DNA from: Parvularcula dongshanensis | GTDB lineage: Bacteria; Pseudomonadota; Alphaproteobacteria; Caulobacterales; Parvularculaceae | Length of the DNA stretch: 64,000 nucleotides | NCBI RefSeq assembly: GCF_014199615.1 | Contig: NZ_JACHOB010000004.1 | Span: 62,001-126,000 of the forward strand | Direction: 5' to 3' | Shown: positions 1 to 8,312 of the stretch, one piece after another | Numbering within the stretch: the stretch's first letter is position 1 | Layout: every line of letters starts with the position of its first letter | Made by a program: the position numbers and the translations under genes | Notes under the pieces: model-generated | The model's database searches: none | Seen by the model: only the letters and a program-made list of their open reading frames with translations | Told to the model about the DNA's origin: nothing

Positions 1-92
1 GCTGCGTCCTCCTGCGCGAACGTGAGGCTCGGCGCGGCGGCGAGGGCGATCGTGAGAGCGCTAACAGCGGTAAGCAGGGATCGTTTCGGCAT
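1..92 (-). CDS. Secreted protein, N-terminal fragment
   Basis: Reading leftwards from an ATG at 92 gives about 30 codons before the window edge: a short basic start (MPKR), a hydrophobic stretch and a likely cleavage after LTFA just before QED. This is a typical Sec signal peptide. It is the next gene downstream of the halogenase on the same strand, about 106 bases away. In related uptake loci this place is often held by a secreted glycoside hydrolase or peptidase, but no catalytic part lies in the window, so the function is unknown. The gene is truncated by the window end. Confidence 0.7.
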   Translation of the reverse strand, partial: MPKRSLLTAVSALTIALAAAPSLTFAQEDA

Positions 93-198
93 CGGTTCCT
101 CCGGGAGCTTTGCGGCCGCTCGGCGCGACTCTTTCAATTCAGTCCGTAGCCTAGGAGATGGCCGGGGCACCGGCCATAAAAACCCGCAGAGGTTCGGC

Positions 199-1683
199 TC
201 ACCCCTGCGCGGGGCAGTACCGGGCGATGAAGTCCTCATGCGAGGGCAGCTGGCCAAGGGCGCGTTCGACGCTCCGCTCGATGCCGGAGAGGGCGCCCGC
301 GAGCTGCTCGTCCGTCATCATTCCGGCCATGCGGTGGTGTCCGCCTGGCACGAGGCGTTGTCCGAGCATGACCTGCACCCAAGAGTCGACCTGGAACAGG
401 TCTTCGGGCCCCTGATAGGCGTAGCCGCTCTCCTCGAAGAGGGCGATCCGCTCGGCGAGGCTGCCTGGGATCTCCATGTTCCGGCAGTGCCGCCAGAAGG
501 GCGAGTCGTCGCGCTCCGTCGCCCTATAGTGAAGGATGATGAAGTCACGGATGCGCTCCATCTCGACCGCCGCCATCTCGTTGAAGCGGGTCCGCAGGGC
601 CGAGGCGTCGCCCGAGAACGGAAAGAGCTTGATGAGGCGCGTCACCGCGATCTGGATGAGGTGGATGCTGGTCGACTCGAGGGGCTCGATGAAGCCGCTC
701 GAAAGGCCCAGCGTGACGCAGTTCTTGTTCCAGGCCTTGCGCCGCCGCCCCGTGACGAAGCGGATCGGGCGCGGCTCGGTCAGCCGTTCCCCGGTCACGG
801 CGCCGAGAAGACGCGCCTCGGCCGCCTCGTCCTTGAGGAAGCTCGAGCAGTAGACGATGCCGTTGCCAACCCGTTTCTGAAGCGGAATGCGCCAGCGCCA
901 ACCAGCGTCATGCGCGATCGACCGCGTGTAGGGCACGGGCGGCTCGGTCGCACTCGTCTGCACCGCGATCGCCCGGTCCATGGGCAGCCAGTGCCGCCAG
1001 TCGTCGTAGCCGGTCTTCAGCGTCTCTTCGATCAGGAGGCCACGGAAGCCCGTGCAGTCGAGGAACAGGTCTCCTTCGACCCGCTCGCCGCCTTCGAGCA
1101 CGAGGGCGGTCAGATCGCCGCTCTCGGCGTTCTGCTCGACACGGTCGATCTTCCCTTCGACGCGGGCCACGCCCGCCCCTTCCGAGAGCGTCCTGAGCAG
1201 CTTCGCGTAGGCCGTCGCGTCGAGGTGGAAGGCGTAGTTGAGCCCTCCCTTCTCGTCCGTATACATTTTGCTCTCTTCGGCGGCCCGAAGCTCGAGGCAG
1301 TAGGCACCGAGATCCTTTCCGAGCCCGCGCGCTCTCGCCTCGGCCCAGACCGAGAAGAAGTGGGTCATCCAGGGCGACTTGCCGATCGTGCCGAAGGAGT
1401 GGACGTAGCGGTCGCCTTCGCGTGCCCAGTTCTCGAACGCAATGCCCAGCTTGAACGTGGCCTGTGTGGCGCGCATGAACGCGCGCTCGTCGAGACCGAT
1501 CATGGTGTGGAAGGTCCGCTGCGTCGGGATCGTCGCCTCGCCTACGCCGATCGTGCCGATCTGATCGGACTCGACGAGGGTGATGTCGAGGAGCGGCCCG
1601 AGTTGCTTCGCGAGCGCGGCCGCGGCGACCCAACCCGCCGTGCCGCCGCCGGCGATGACGACTTTGACCTTCGGTTGTTCCAT
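199..1683 (-). CDS. Tryptophan-halogenase-family flavin-dependent halogenase
   Basis: 494 aa, full length for PF04820. The FAD-binding GGGTAGW motif lies at residues 12-18. Lys78, in TFKLG, matches the catalytic Lys79 of PrnA. WRWRIP at 262-267 is the halogenase signature that blocks monooxygenase chemistry. Glu333, in FIEPLEST, matches PrnA Glu346. So the residues needed to make and deliver hypohalous acid are all present. The family uses FADH2 from a separate flavin reductase; none is visible here. It lies 10 bases after the cupin-8 gene, in the order SapC, cupin, halogenase downstream of a TonB receptor. That order recurs in TonB-receptor carbohydrate loci of Caulobacter, Xanthomonas and related bacteria. 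The true substrate of this clade is not established; free tryptophan is not implied by the name. Confidence 0.93.
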   Translation of the reverse strand: MEQPKVKVVIAGGGTAGWVAAAALAKQLGPLLDITLVESDQIGTIGVGEATIPTQRTFHTMIGLDERAFMRATQATFKLGIAFENWAREGDRYVHSFGTIGKSPWMTHFFSVWAEARARGLGKDLGAYCLELRAAEESKMYTDEKGGLNYAFHLDATAYAKLLRTLSEGAGVARVEGKIDRVEQNAESGDLTALVLEGGERVEGDLFLDCTGFRGLLIEETLKTGYDDWRHWLPMDRAIAVQTSATEPPVPYTRSIAHDAGWRWRIPLQKRVGNGIVYCSSFLKDEAAEARLLGAVTGERLTEPRPIRFVTGRRRKAWNKNCVTLGLSSGFIEPLESTSIHLIQIAVTRLIKLFPFSGDASALRTRFNEMAAVEMERIRDFIILHYRATERDDSPFWRHCRNMEIPGSLAERIALFEESGYAYQGPEDLFQVDSWVQVMLGQRLVPGGHHRMAGMMTDEQLAGALSGIERSVERALGQLPSHEDFIARYCPAQG

Positions 1684-1693
1684 TCCTCGGCCC

Positions 1694-2746
1694 CTAGCGG
1701 TTCAGCTTGGCGAGGAGCGCCCGCCGCAGGCGGCGCGCCGTTCCTTCGTCCATCGGCCCCAACGGCCCCCTGGCGCCTTCGGGTAGGTGCGCGCCCGCGC
1801 GCTCGGCCGGTCCGAACACGTAGTAGTCGAACAGCGCCTGCCACGCCCTCTTCTCCGCTTCCGGACGGTCGCGCAGGCTGAGAAGGCCGTGCAGCAGCGT
1901 GTTCATCGGCGTGTCCATGTAGGCGGGCACGGCGTTCCACCAGTAGTTCACGAGCACGTTGAAGTCGTCGAGCGCCTCGACGTGGTGCCACCACATGGCG
2001 GGGTAGAGAAGGACGTCGCCGGGCTCGAGCTCGGCCACTTGCGCGGTCCGGAGCGCCGCTTCGAAGCGCGGGAACCGTTCGAGGTCCGGGGCCTTGAAGT
2101 CGACCATGCTGATGACCTGCCCGCCCGGCGTCGGCTCGAGAGGGCCGGGGTAGAGGTTCGCGATCTGATCGGGCGGGAAGAGCGTGAAGCGCCGCCGGCC
2201 GACGGCGCAGACCGCGACGTTGTTCGACATGTCGTGATGCGCCGTCGCGGTCGTGCGGTTGCCGATCCACATCGATACGAGGGGCGGCGCGGCGACCTTC
2301 GGGTCCTCGCCGACCGGAAGGTCGTTCTCCGCCCGAAAGCCCGGAAAGAACGTCTCGATGTCCGTCGAACCGACGTAGAGCGAAGGCACGTCCGTCCGGC
2401 CGAGGTAGGACGAGACTTCCTCGAGGAAGTCCGCGACCGGGATCCGTCCGGCTTCGAAGTTCATCGCCGTGACGGTATCGTCGTAGAAGAAGCGGCCCTT
2501 AAGCGCCGGCGCCGCGCGGTAGCAGACCAAAGGCCGCCCGGCGTCGAAGCGCCGGATCAAGGCCATCGCGTCCTGCGTACTGCGAAGACCCGCCTGCACG
2601 AGCGCCCAGTCCGACGCCGCGCCCCGAAGGACGACAGGCCCGTCCGCCGCGAGGAAGGGCGAGAGCCAACCAGGCTCCGTCCTGTCGGGGGTGAGCGTCC
2701 GGGCCCGCCGCGTCGCCCGGTCGGCGACCGGGGCGTTTTCGCTCAT
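1694..2746 (-). CDS. Cupin-8 (JmjC-like) Fe(II) dioxygenase-type protein
   Basis: About 350 aa. The HHDMSNN segment followed by RRRFTLFPP is the metal-binding strand of cupin-8 proteins (PF13621), a His-x-Asp pair. A later WWHH segment probably supplies the distal histidine. The family contains 2-oxoglutarate/Fe(II) hydroxylases related to FIH and JmjC. I chose the ATG at 2746, one base after the SapC stop and with GGAGGG upstream, over a GTG at 2758 that would overlap SapC. It sits between SapC and the halogenase, so the three are probably co-translated. Its substrate is unknown; members in TonB-receptor loci are presumed to modify imported ligand or a partner protein, which is inference. 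Confidence 0.85.
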   Translation of the reverse strand: MSENAPVADRATRRARTLTPDRTEPGWLSPFLAADGPVVLRGAASDWALVQAGLRSTQDAMALIRRFDAGRPLVCYRAAPALKGRFFYDDTVTAMNFEAGRIPVADFLEEVSSYLGRTDVPSLYVGSTDIETFFPGFRAENDLPVGEDPKVAAPPLVSMWIGNRTTATAHHDMSNNVAVCAVGRRRFTLFPPDQIANLYPGPLEPTPGGQVISMVDFKAPDLERFPRFEAALRTAQVAELEPGDVLLYPAMWWHHVEALDDFNVLVNYWWNAVPAYMDTPMNTLLHGLLSLRDRPEAEKRAWQALFDYYVFGPAERAGAHLPEGARGPLGPMDEGTARRLRRALLAKLNR

Positions 2747-2747
2747 C

Positions 2748-3470
2748 TCAGCCAGCACCGCCCTCCTCCTTGCGCCGCTTGCGCTCGATGAGATGGTGGA
2801 TGTTCCCCAAGGACGACACGGCTGCGAAGACCAGGAGCAGCATGCCCTTCTCGTTGAGCGTCCTCAGCGCGTCGCCCGGCAGGGCGGCGAGGCGCTCCGT
2901 GCTGACGGTGTGGAAGCCCGGCACCTTGCAGCGGGCCGTCTCGCTCAGCTCGATGTCGATCTCGACCGGCTCCAGAAGGCCGTGCGCCTCGAGCGCCTCG
3001 AAGAACGAAGCGGTCTGCGCCGCGCCGTTGTGTAAGATCTGCAGCGTGCGGATCGAGGCTTCGAGGTAAGGGGCGTTGCCGCCATGGGGGAGGAAGAGCG
3101 GCAGCCCGTCTTGCGTGCTGATGCGCGGATGATCCTGGTCGATGTAGATGACGGGCTCGCCCGCCGCCCCGTGTCCGCCCGCGAAGCCGATCATGAAGGG
3201 GCCGCGGCGCTGCGCCGCCGGAACGTAGCGGGCCTGCCATCCCTTCTCGTCCAGGAACAGGTTCTCGCCTCGGTCGAAGCCCAGAAGGGCGACCGCCGAG
3301 TAGCCCTTCTCCTCCTTGCGGAAGAGGATGGGGTACTCGCGCTGAACCTCGGCGAACTCGGGCGTAAAGACGGGGACGTGGTTCACCGCATCGCCGAACG
3401 CCGCGCTGTGCCCTGTGAGAACCTTGAGGTTCTGGTGCTGGGCGTCGTTCAGCGGGACGGGGTTTGGCAT
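2748..3470 (-). CDS. SapC family protein
   Basis: About 240 aa. The body (MPNPVPLNDAQHQNLKVL, then FTPEFAEVQREYPILFR, then FLPHGGNAPY near the middle) is that of SapC (PF07277), named for a Campylobacter S-layer-associated gene and found beside TonB receptors with cupin-8 and halogenase genes. The frame is open to 3617, but that would run through the terminator hairpin at 3586-3613. The ATG at 3470 gives the normal family N-terminus and has a weak TAGGAC upstream. No signal peptide is visible, so it is probably cytoplasmic. It heads the SapC-cupin-halogenase unit. Its biochemical role is not established. Confidence 0.88.
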   Translation of the reverse strand: MPNPVPLNDAQHQNLKVLTGHSAAFGDAVNHVPVFTPEFAEVQREYPILFRKEEKGYSAVALLGFDRGENLFLDEKGWQARYVPAAQRRGPFMIGFAGGHGAAGEPVIYIDQDHPRISTQDGLPLFLPHGGNAPYLEASIRTLQILHNGAAQTASFFEALEAHGLLEPVEIDIELSETARCKVPGFHTVSTERLAALPGDALRTLNEKGMLLLVFAAVSSLGNIHHLIERKRRKEEGGAG

Positions 3471-3585
3471 GACGGTCGGTCCTAGGCGTCGCCGCTCGCT
3501 TCCGGGCGGCCGGGGCGGGCCGGGGAGACCGGCCTCTCCTTCGGTTTTGAACGAGAGCCGAGCCGACCTCAACGCCCCCAAAGAG

Positions 3586-3613
3586 AAAAGGCCGCTGCGA
3601 GCAGCGGCCTTTT
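3586..3613 (-). terminator. Bidirectional hairpin terminator after the TonB receptor
   Basis: A perfect 13-bp inverted repeat (AAAAGGCCGCTGC at 3586-3598, its complement at 3601-3613) ends in T-runs on both strands. It lies 26 bases past the receptor stop and before the SapC start. It can end or attenuate receptor transcripts, so the receptor is likely expressed more highly than the SapC-cupin-halogenase unit. Confidence 0.85.
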
Positions 3614-3638
3614 CCATAAGTCTCGGTGAAGCGAGAGC

Positions 3639-6600
3639 TTAGAACGAGTAACGCGCACCGAAGTAGTAGCGCGGCGACAGCTCGTAGCCGAAGTAGAACT
3701 GTTCTGGAACGCGGTGATAGGTCCGCTGGTCCTCGCCGGTCAGGTTGATGGCCTCGAACGAGAGCGCGAGGTTGTCCGTCAAGTCGTAGGAGACGTTCAG
3801 GTCGAGCTGGCCGTAGTCCTCTACGTAGATCGGCGAACGGTCACCGCCCGAGTTCGTCTCGGACAGGAACGTGTCGCGCCAGTTGTAGGCGAGACGGGCC
3901 GACACGCCGTAGTTCTCGTAGATGGCCGTGAAGTTCGCCGTGTCGGACAGGCCGACCAGCGCGAACTGGTTCACCGTCGTGCTGGCCGCCGGGTCCGCGT
4001 CCGTGTTGCCGTCGACGATGGTGTAGTTGGCCGCGAAGCCGAACCCGCTATCGCCGAAGAAGTGCTGCCAGGCGAGTTCCCAACCGTGGATCACGCCGTC
4101 GAAGTCGTTGACGGGACGGTTGATCGCGAAGTTGAGGAGCGGATCGTCCCCGTTCGGCACGACGTCGTAGGCGCCAAGGATCTCGTCGTACTCCGCCTGG
4201 GTGATGCCGCCGGCGAGGTAACCCTCGAAGGCCGCGCGGCCCGCCGCGACGTCGCCGCCGTTCGCGTCGATGAGCGCGACGATCGAGAACAGGTTCGCCT
4301 CGGACTGCTCAATGCCGAGATCGTTGATGATCCCGAGCGCGTCGCCCGAACGCGTCCCGTCCGCACCCGAGGCCGGGTCACGCAGGCCGAACAGAGGCCC
4401 GTTGACGACCGCGTTGCCGAGGAAGTTTCGGACGTTCTTGTAGAAGTAGCCGGCCGAGATGTAGCTCGTGTCGCCGTAGTACCACTCGATCGAGGCGTCG
4501 TAGTTGTCCGACTCGAGGGGTTCCAGCGTCGGATCTTGCGTGTTCGACGCCGTCGTGCCGCCGAGCGCGGTCGGACGGTTCGGCGCCCCGACGTTCACCG
4601 AGGCGAAGAGGTTCGAGTACGGAACCCGCGAGATCGTCTTGCTGTAGGACGCGCGCGCCAAGACGTTGTCGGTCACGTCGACTTGGAAGTCGGCGTTGGG
4701 CAGCAGGTTCGTGTAGCTGCCTGTGCCCGACACGTCGCTTCCCTCGCCGCCGGACAGGATCTGGAAGTCGTTATCCGACTGCCAGAGCACGGTCGTCGGT
4801 GTCGCTTGGGCGGCAGACGAGTCGACTTTCGTGTCCTCGTAACGGATGCCTGCGTTGAAGCGGGCGTCGCGTCCGAAGAACTCCATCTCGGTCGAGAACT
4901 GGGCGTAGGCAGCCCAGATCTTCTCCTGAACCCTGTCCAGTGACGGCGTCACAGCGACCAGGTTCTCCGAGTAGGCCTGTTGGAAGATCGGGAACAGTTC
5001 CGAAGCGTCGGCCTTGAACGCGATGTCCGCCTGACCGACCGGAATGTCGTCGAAGAGGCATTCCAGACAGTAGGTGTCGATGAGGCCCGGCGCGATCTCT
5101 TGGACGTCGCCCGGGTTGGCGAGGCCCCAGCTGCCGAGGTCCTGCTGCGTGTTGAGGTTGCCGCGCAGCATCTTCGTGTCGCGGTAGTTCGTACCGATCG
5201 TCAGGAGGCTCCCGTCGCCGGTCTCGAACACGGCCCGGAGGTCGATCTCGTCGAGCTGGGTCTGCATCTCGGCAGAGGTGCTGCGCTGAACCTGCGAGGC
5301 GAGGTCGCCGACGTCGAGGACGCCGTTGCCGTTGCCCTTCTCGGTGTCGTCGATCGAGTACTGTTGGATCGGGTAGCCGCTCGAGTGGTCGGCCGAGTGC
5401 TCCAGGATGACGGGCGCACCCATGGAGAAGAAGTCAGCCACGTGGCCGTTCGGGTTGTCGCCGCCGGACTTCGCCTCCGAGGAGTGCGCGTCCAGAACGA
5501 CCGTCAGGCTATCGGTCGCTTCCCACTCGGCGTTGAAGCCAAACGAACCGAGCTCGTCCTTGGTCGCACGGTTGGTCTGCTCGAAACCGATGTCCTTCGT
5601 GCCGCCGTTGAACTCGTAGATGTAGAGCGGCGTCGCGACGGGGCCGGAGGTGTCGAAGATGAACTCGTCCATCGGCGTGGCGAACCAGTTCGTCTGCTCG
5701 TAGCGGAGCTCGGACGACTTGTTCTGGACGTAGAGGTAGTCGCCGGTCAGCGTCAGATTTTCCATCGGACGGAACTGAAGGACGACCTGACCGTTGATCC
5801 GCTCACGCTCGATGTCGGAGAAGTCGTAGCGGCTGTCCTGGGGGATGCCGTAGAGCTGATCCGCGGCGGGCGGGTTCGTGACCGTCGTGTCGGCGGTGAC
5901 GTAGCTGCCGTTGTCCAGGAATGCCGGATCCGGGGCGCTACCGTCTTCGCGCTCGCGGGGGTCGAAGACGAGCCAGTCGTTGACCTGCTGCGTCGGCGCG
6001 CCCGAATCGCGTTTCGAGTACGAACCGTAAAGGCTGATGCCGAAGCGTTCGGAAGGATCGGTCCAGCTGCCGATGCCGGAGATTTCGGGCGTGATGTCGG
6101 ACCCGTCTTCCACGCTCGAATCGTGCAGCGCCTTCGCCTGCAGCGTCAGGGTCCGGCCCGAGCCGTCGAGCGGCTTGACCGTCGCGATGTCGACCGTCGC
6201 GCCGATGCCGCCCGACGGGATGATCGCTTGGCCGGTCTTGTAGACCGTAAGGCCCGAGACGCCTTCCGAAGCGAGGTTCGAGAAGTCGAAGGTCCGGCTC
6301 GCGCCCGGCGGGAAGTTGCCGCGCGCACCGATGACGCCGACCTCGGCGGTCGGCAGCGTACGGCCGTTCAGCGTGATGAGGTTGTAGCCGGGGCCGAAGC
6401 CGCGGACGGTAATGCCGGAGCCTTCACCGTTCTGACGGTCGATCGAGACGCCCGTGATCCGCTGCAGCGATTCGGCGAGGTTGGTGTCGGGGAAGTCGCC
6501 GATGTCCTCGGCCGAGATCGCGTCGACGACGCCGTTCGCGTTCCGCTTGGTGTCCATCGCGTTCTGCAGCGAGGCCCGGACGCCGGTGACGACGATGACG

Positions 6601-6782
6601 TCGTCGCCAGGCTGGTTCGCCGTCTGCGGGGCCGCCGTCGTCTCGCCCGTCACGTTGGGATCGACGTCGTTCTGGTCCTGCGCATAGGCCGTCGCGGCCG
6701 CAGCCATGATCATGCCGGAGGCCCCTGCGAGCAGGAGCGCGCGACCGGCGGTCAGTTTGGTTTTTTGGTTCACGTTCTGCAC
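3639..6782 (-). CDS. TonB-dependent receptor (Caulobacter-type, carbohydrate-locus class)
   Basis: About 1047 aa outer-membrane beta-barrel transporter. It has an N-terminal signal peptide (RALLLAGASG...AYAQ), a TonB-box-like DDVIVVTG, and a plug domain with SAEDIGDFPDTNLAESLQRITG. The long barrel ends in aromatic YFGARYSF, the usual outer-membrane insertion signal. Sequence style and length fit the TIGR01782 class. I chose a GTG start at 6782: GGAGG lies 9 bases upstream and the signal peptide follows directly. An ATG at 6806 is in frame but has no ribosome site. It is followed by a strong hairpin terminator, then SapC, cupin-8 and halogenase genes, the neighbourhood seen for receptors of glycans or their oligomers. 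The ligand cannot be read from the sequence. Confidence 0.92.
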   Translation of the reverse strand: MQNVNQKTKLTAGRALLLAGASGMIMAAAATAYAQDQNDVDPNVTGETTAAPQTANQPGDDVIVVTGVRASLQNAMDTKRNANGVVDAISAEDIGDFPDTNLAESLQRITGVSIDRQNGEGSGITVRGFGPGYNLITLNGRTLPTAEVGVIGARGNFPPGASRTFDFSNLASEGVSGLTVYKTGQAIIPSGGIGATVDIATVKPLDGSGRTLTLQAKALHDSSVEDGSDITPEISGIGSWTDPSERFGISLYGSYSKRDSGAPTQQVNDWLVFDPREREDGSAPDPAFLDNGSYVTADTTVTNPPAADQLYGIPQDSRYDFSDIERERINGQVVLQFRPMENLTLTGDYLYVQNKSSELRYEQTNWFATPMDEFIFDTSGPVATPLYIYEFNGGTKDIGFEQTNRATKDELGSFGFNAEWEATDSLTVVLDAHSSEAKSGGDNPNGHVADFFSMGAPVILEHSADHSSGYPIQQYSIDDTEKGNGNGVLDVGDLASQVQRSTSAEMQTQLDEIDLRAVFETGDGSLLTIGTNYRDTKMLRGNLNTQQDLGSWGLANPGDVQEIAPGLIDTYCLECLFDDIPVGQADIAFKADASELFPIFQQAYSENLVAVTPSLDRVQEKIWAAYAQFSTEMEFFGRDARFNAGIRYEDTKVDSSAAQATPTTVLWQSDNDFQILSGGEGSDVSGTGSYTNLLPNADFQVDVTDNVLARASYSKTISRVPYSNLFASVNVGAPNRPTALGGTTASNTQDPTLEPLESDNYDASIEWYYGDTSYISAGYFYKNVRNFLGNAVVNGPLFGLRDPASGADGTRSGDALGIINDLGIEQSEANLFSIVALIDANGGDVAAGRAAFEGYLAGGITQAEYDEILGAYDVVPNGDDPLLNFAINRPVNDFDGVIHGWELAWQHFFGDSGFGFAANYTIVDGNTDADPAASTTVNQFALVGLSDTANFTAIYENYGVSARLAYNWRDTFLSETNSGGDRSPIYVEDYGQLDLNVSYDLTDNLALSFEAINLTGEDQRTYHRVPEQFYFGYELSPRYYFGARYSF

Positions 6783-7338
6783 GTGGTGTTTCCTCCAATT
6801 ACTCATGGTCCTGAAGATGTCCTGGCGACTTCGCCCGACCCTTGCCTGCTCCTTGCGGCACGGGGCCCTGCCCGCACGCGCGGCGTAAAACCAGCCCCTC
6901 GCCTCCACGCATGAGGGCGCGCGGGCTACGGGCAATTCCGAAAACGCAGGGAAAACCCTCGCCCGCTTACCTCCCTAGGAGAAAGGGTGAACGATTCTCT
7001 AAACGGCACGCCGCCCGATCGCTTACCTTCCGGCCTAGAGTGGGACCGCTAGCAGAGTTTCAAAGTGCCGACTATGGCCAAACCGCAACGGGCATCGCTT
7101 TTCGAAAGTTCGCAGGCCTTTTCAGAAGTTTACGCTCCAATAACACGGGTTCGTGAGCGGAATAACGACTTGGTGAAATCGATCGCGCATCTATTGTTGC
7201 GGTGCGATACAAGCGTTGGTTTGGACGAACACTCGAAACTGTGAAGTTAGACTTGGCGTGAGGGGGAAACGGCCCATCCCTATGCGTCGTTCTGCCAAGC
7301 GTCATAACTCTCTTCATGTTGACGACGAAAGGGACCCG
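6783..7338. other. Divergent intergenic region, promoters presumed
   Basis: About 550 bases separate the divergent receptor and yghU starts. The stretch from about 7040 to 7260 is clearly richer in A and T than its flanks, as expected for two facing promoters. I see no convincing gene, tRNA or operator. A small AGGGAAAACCCT inverted repeat lies near 6948. Confidence 0.5.
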
Positions 7339-8205
7339 ATGAGCGACAGCCCCTCCTATCAGCCGCCTCGCGTTTGGCGGCCAGTGACACCGAACGGCGG
7401 CGCCTTCGCCGCGATCAACCGGCCCGAGGCCGGAGCGCGCCGAGAGGCCGAGCTGCCCGTCGGCGAGCACGGACTGCAGCTTTACTCGCTCGCGACCCCG
7501 AACGGCGTGAAGGTCACGGTCATGCTGGAGGAACTGTTGGCGGCAGGCCACGAGGACGCGGAGTACGACGCCTGGCCGATCCGCATCGGCGACGGCGACC
7601 AGTTCGGCAGCGGCTTCGTCGCGATCAACCCGAACTCGAAGATCCCCGCGCTGATGGATCACTCGACGACGCCCCCTACGCCCGTCTTCGAATCGGGCGC
7701 GATCCTCCTCTACCTCGCCGAGAAGTTCGGTGCCTTGCTGCCGACCGAACACCGGGCGCGCACGGACTGCCTGTCGTGGCTCTTCTGGCAGATGGGGGCC
7801 GGCCCCTACATTGGCGGCGGCTTCGGGCACTTCTTCGCCTACGCGCCCGAGAAGATCGAGTACGCGATCGACCGCTTCACCATGGAGGCGAAGCGGCAAC
7901 TCGACCTCCTCGACAAGGAGCTCGCGAAGCGGCCCTTCATCGCGGGCGACGACTACACGATCGCCGACATCGCGATCTGGCCCTGGTACGGCCAGCTCGT
8001 CCGGGACGAGACTTACGAAGGCGCGGCCGAGTTTCTGGACGTGCAAAGCTACGAGCATCTTCGCGCCTGGGCCGACAAGATCGCAGAACGACCCGCGGTG
8101 GAGCGCGGCCGCCTCGTCAACCGGCTGACCGGACCCGAAGACGGGCAGCTCGCCGAACGACACAGTGCGGCTGACATCGACTCGAAGCTCTCGCCGACGT
8201 CCTGA
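7339..8205 (+). CDS. yghU: YghU-like glutathione S-transferase / disulfide-bond oxidoreductase
   Basis: About 288 aa. The segments YSLATPNGVKVTVMLEE, INPNSKIPAL and FESGAILLYLAEK form the thioredoxin-like GSH-binding N-domain of the Nu-class GST YghU. The C-domain carries QMGAGPYIGGGFGHFF, typical of YghU/YfcG, and DYTIADIAIWPW, the GST N-capping box. Such enzymes bind two glutathiones and reduce disulfides and organic peroxides in the cytoplasm. The frame opens earlier at 7216, but the ATG at 7339 with GAAAGGGA just upstream begins the normal N-terminus. It stands alone between a divergent receptor and a convergent glycosidase. Confidence 0.9.
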   Translation: MSDSPSYQPPRVWRPVTPNGGAFAAINRPEAGARREAELPVGEHGLQLYSLATPNGVKVTVMLEELLAAGHEDAEYDAWPIRIGDGDQFGSGFVAINPNSKIPALMDHSTTPPTPVFESGAILLYLAEKFGALLPTEHRARTDCLSWLFWQMGAGPYIGGGFGHFFAYAPEKIEYAIDRFTMEAKRQLDLLDKELAKRPFIAGDDYTIADIAIWPWYGQLVRDETYEGAAEFLDVQSYEHLRAWADKIAERPAVERGRLVNRLTGPEDGQLAERHSAADIDSKLSPTS

Positions 8206-8233
8206 CGGGCGAGGCATCGATCACAGGATCGCG

Positions 8234-8283
8234 GGGAGAGGCAAGGAAGGCGGGTGCCCTACCGCTCGCGTGTTGCCTCTCCC
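8234..8283. terminator. Inverted repeat between convergent genes
   Basis: GGGAGAGGCAA (8234-8244) and its exact complement TTGCCTCTCCC (8273-8283) are separated by 28 bases, between the ends of the yghU and GH35 genes. There is no U-tract, so this is a weak or factor-dependent terminator candidate. Confidence 0.4.
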
Positions 8284-8312
8284 GCCCGAGTTCGCCGCAC
8301 GCCGTGCCCCCT

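Noticed and set aside
22-1881. Long plus-strand open frame (619 codons) antisense to the halogenase
   Set aside because: It is Arg/Ala/Val-rich with no recognisable domain and mirrors a clear gene on the other strand; such frames arise from G/C-biased third positions.
3471-3617. N-terminal extension of SapC to 3617
   Set aside because: It would translate through a strong terminator hairpin and gives Pro/Arg-rich sequence unlike the family.
4980-6914. 644-codon plus-strand frame antisense to the first TonB receptor
   Set aside because: Low-complexity Arg/Val/Asp composition and a perfect shadow of a well-supported receptor gene.
6783-6935. N-terminal extension of the TonB receptor to 6935
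   Set aside because: The signal peptide would be internal; the GTG at 6782 has the only good ribosome site.
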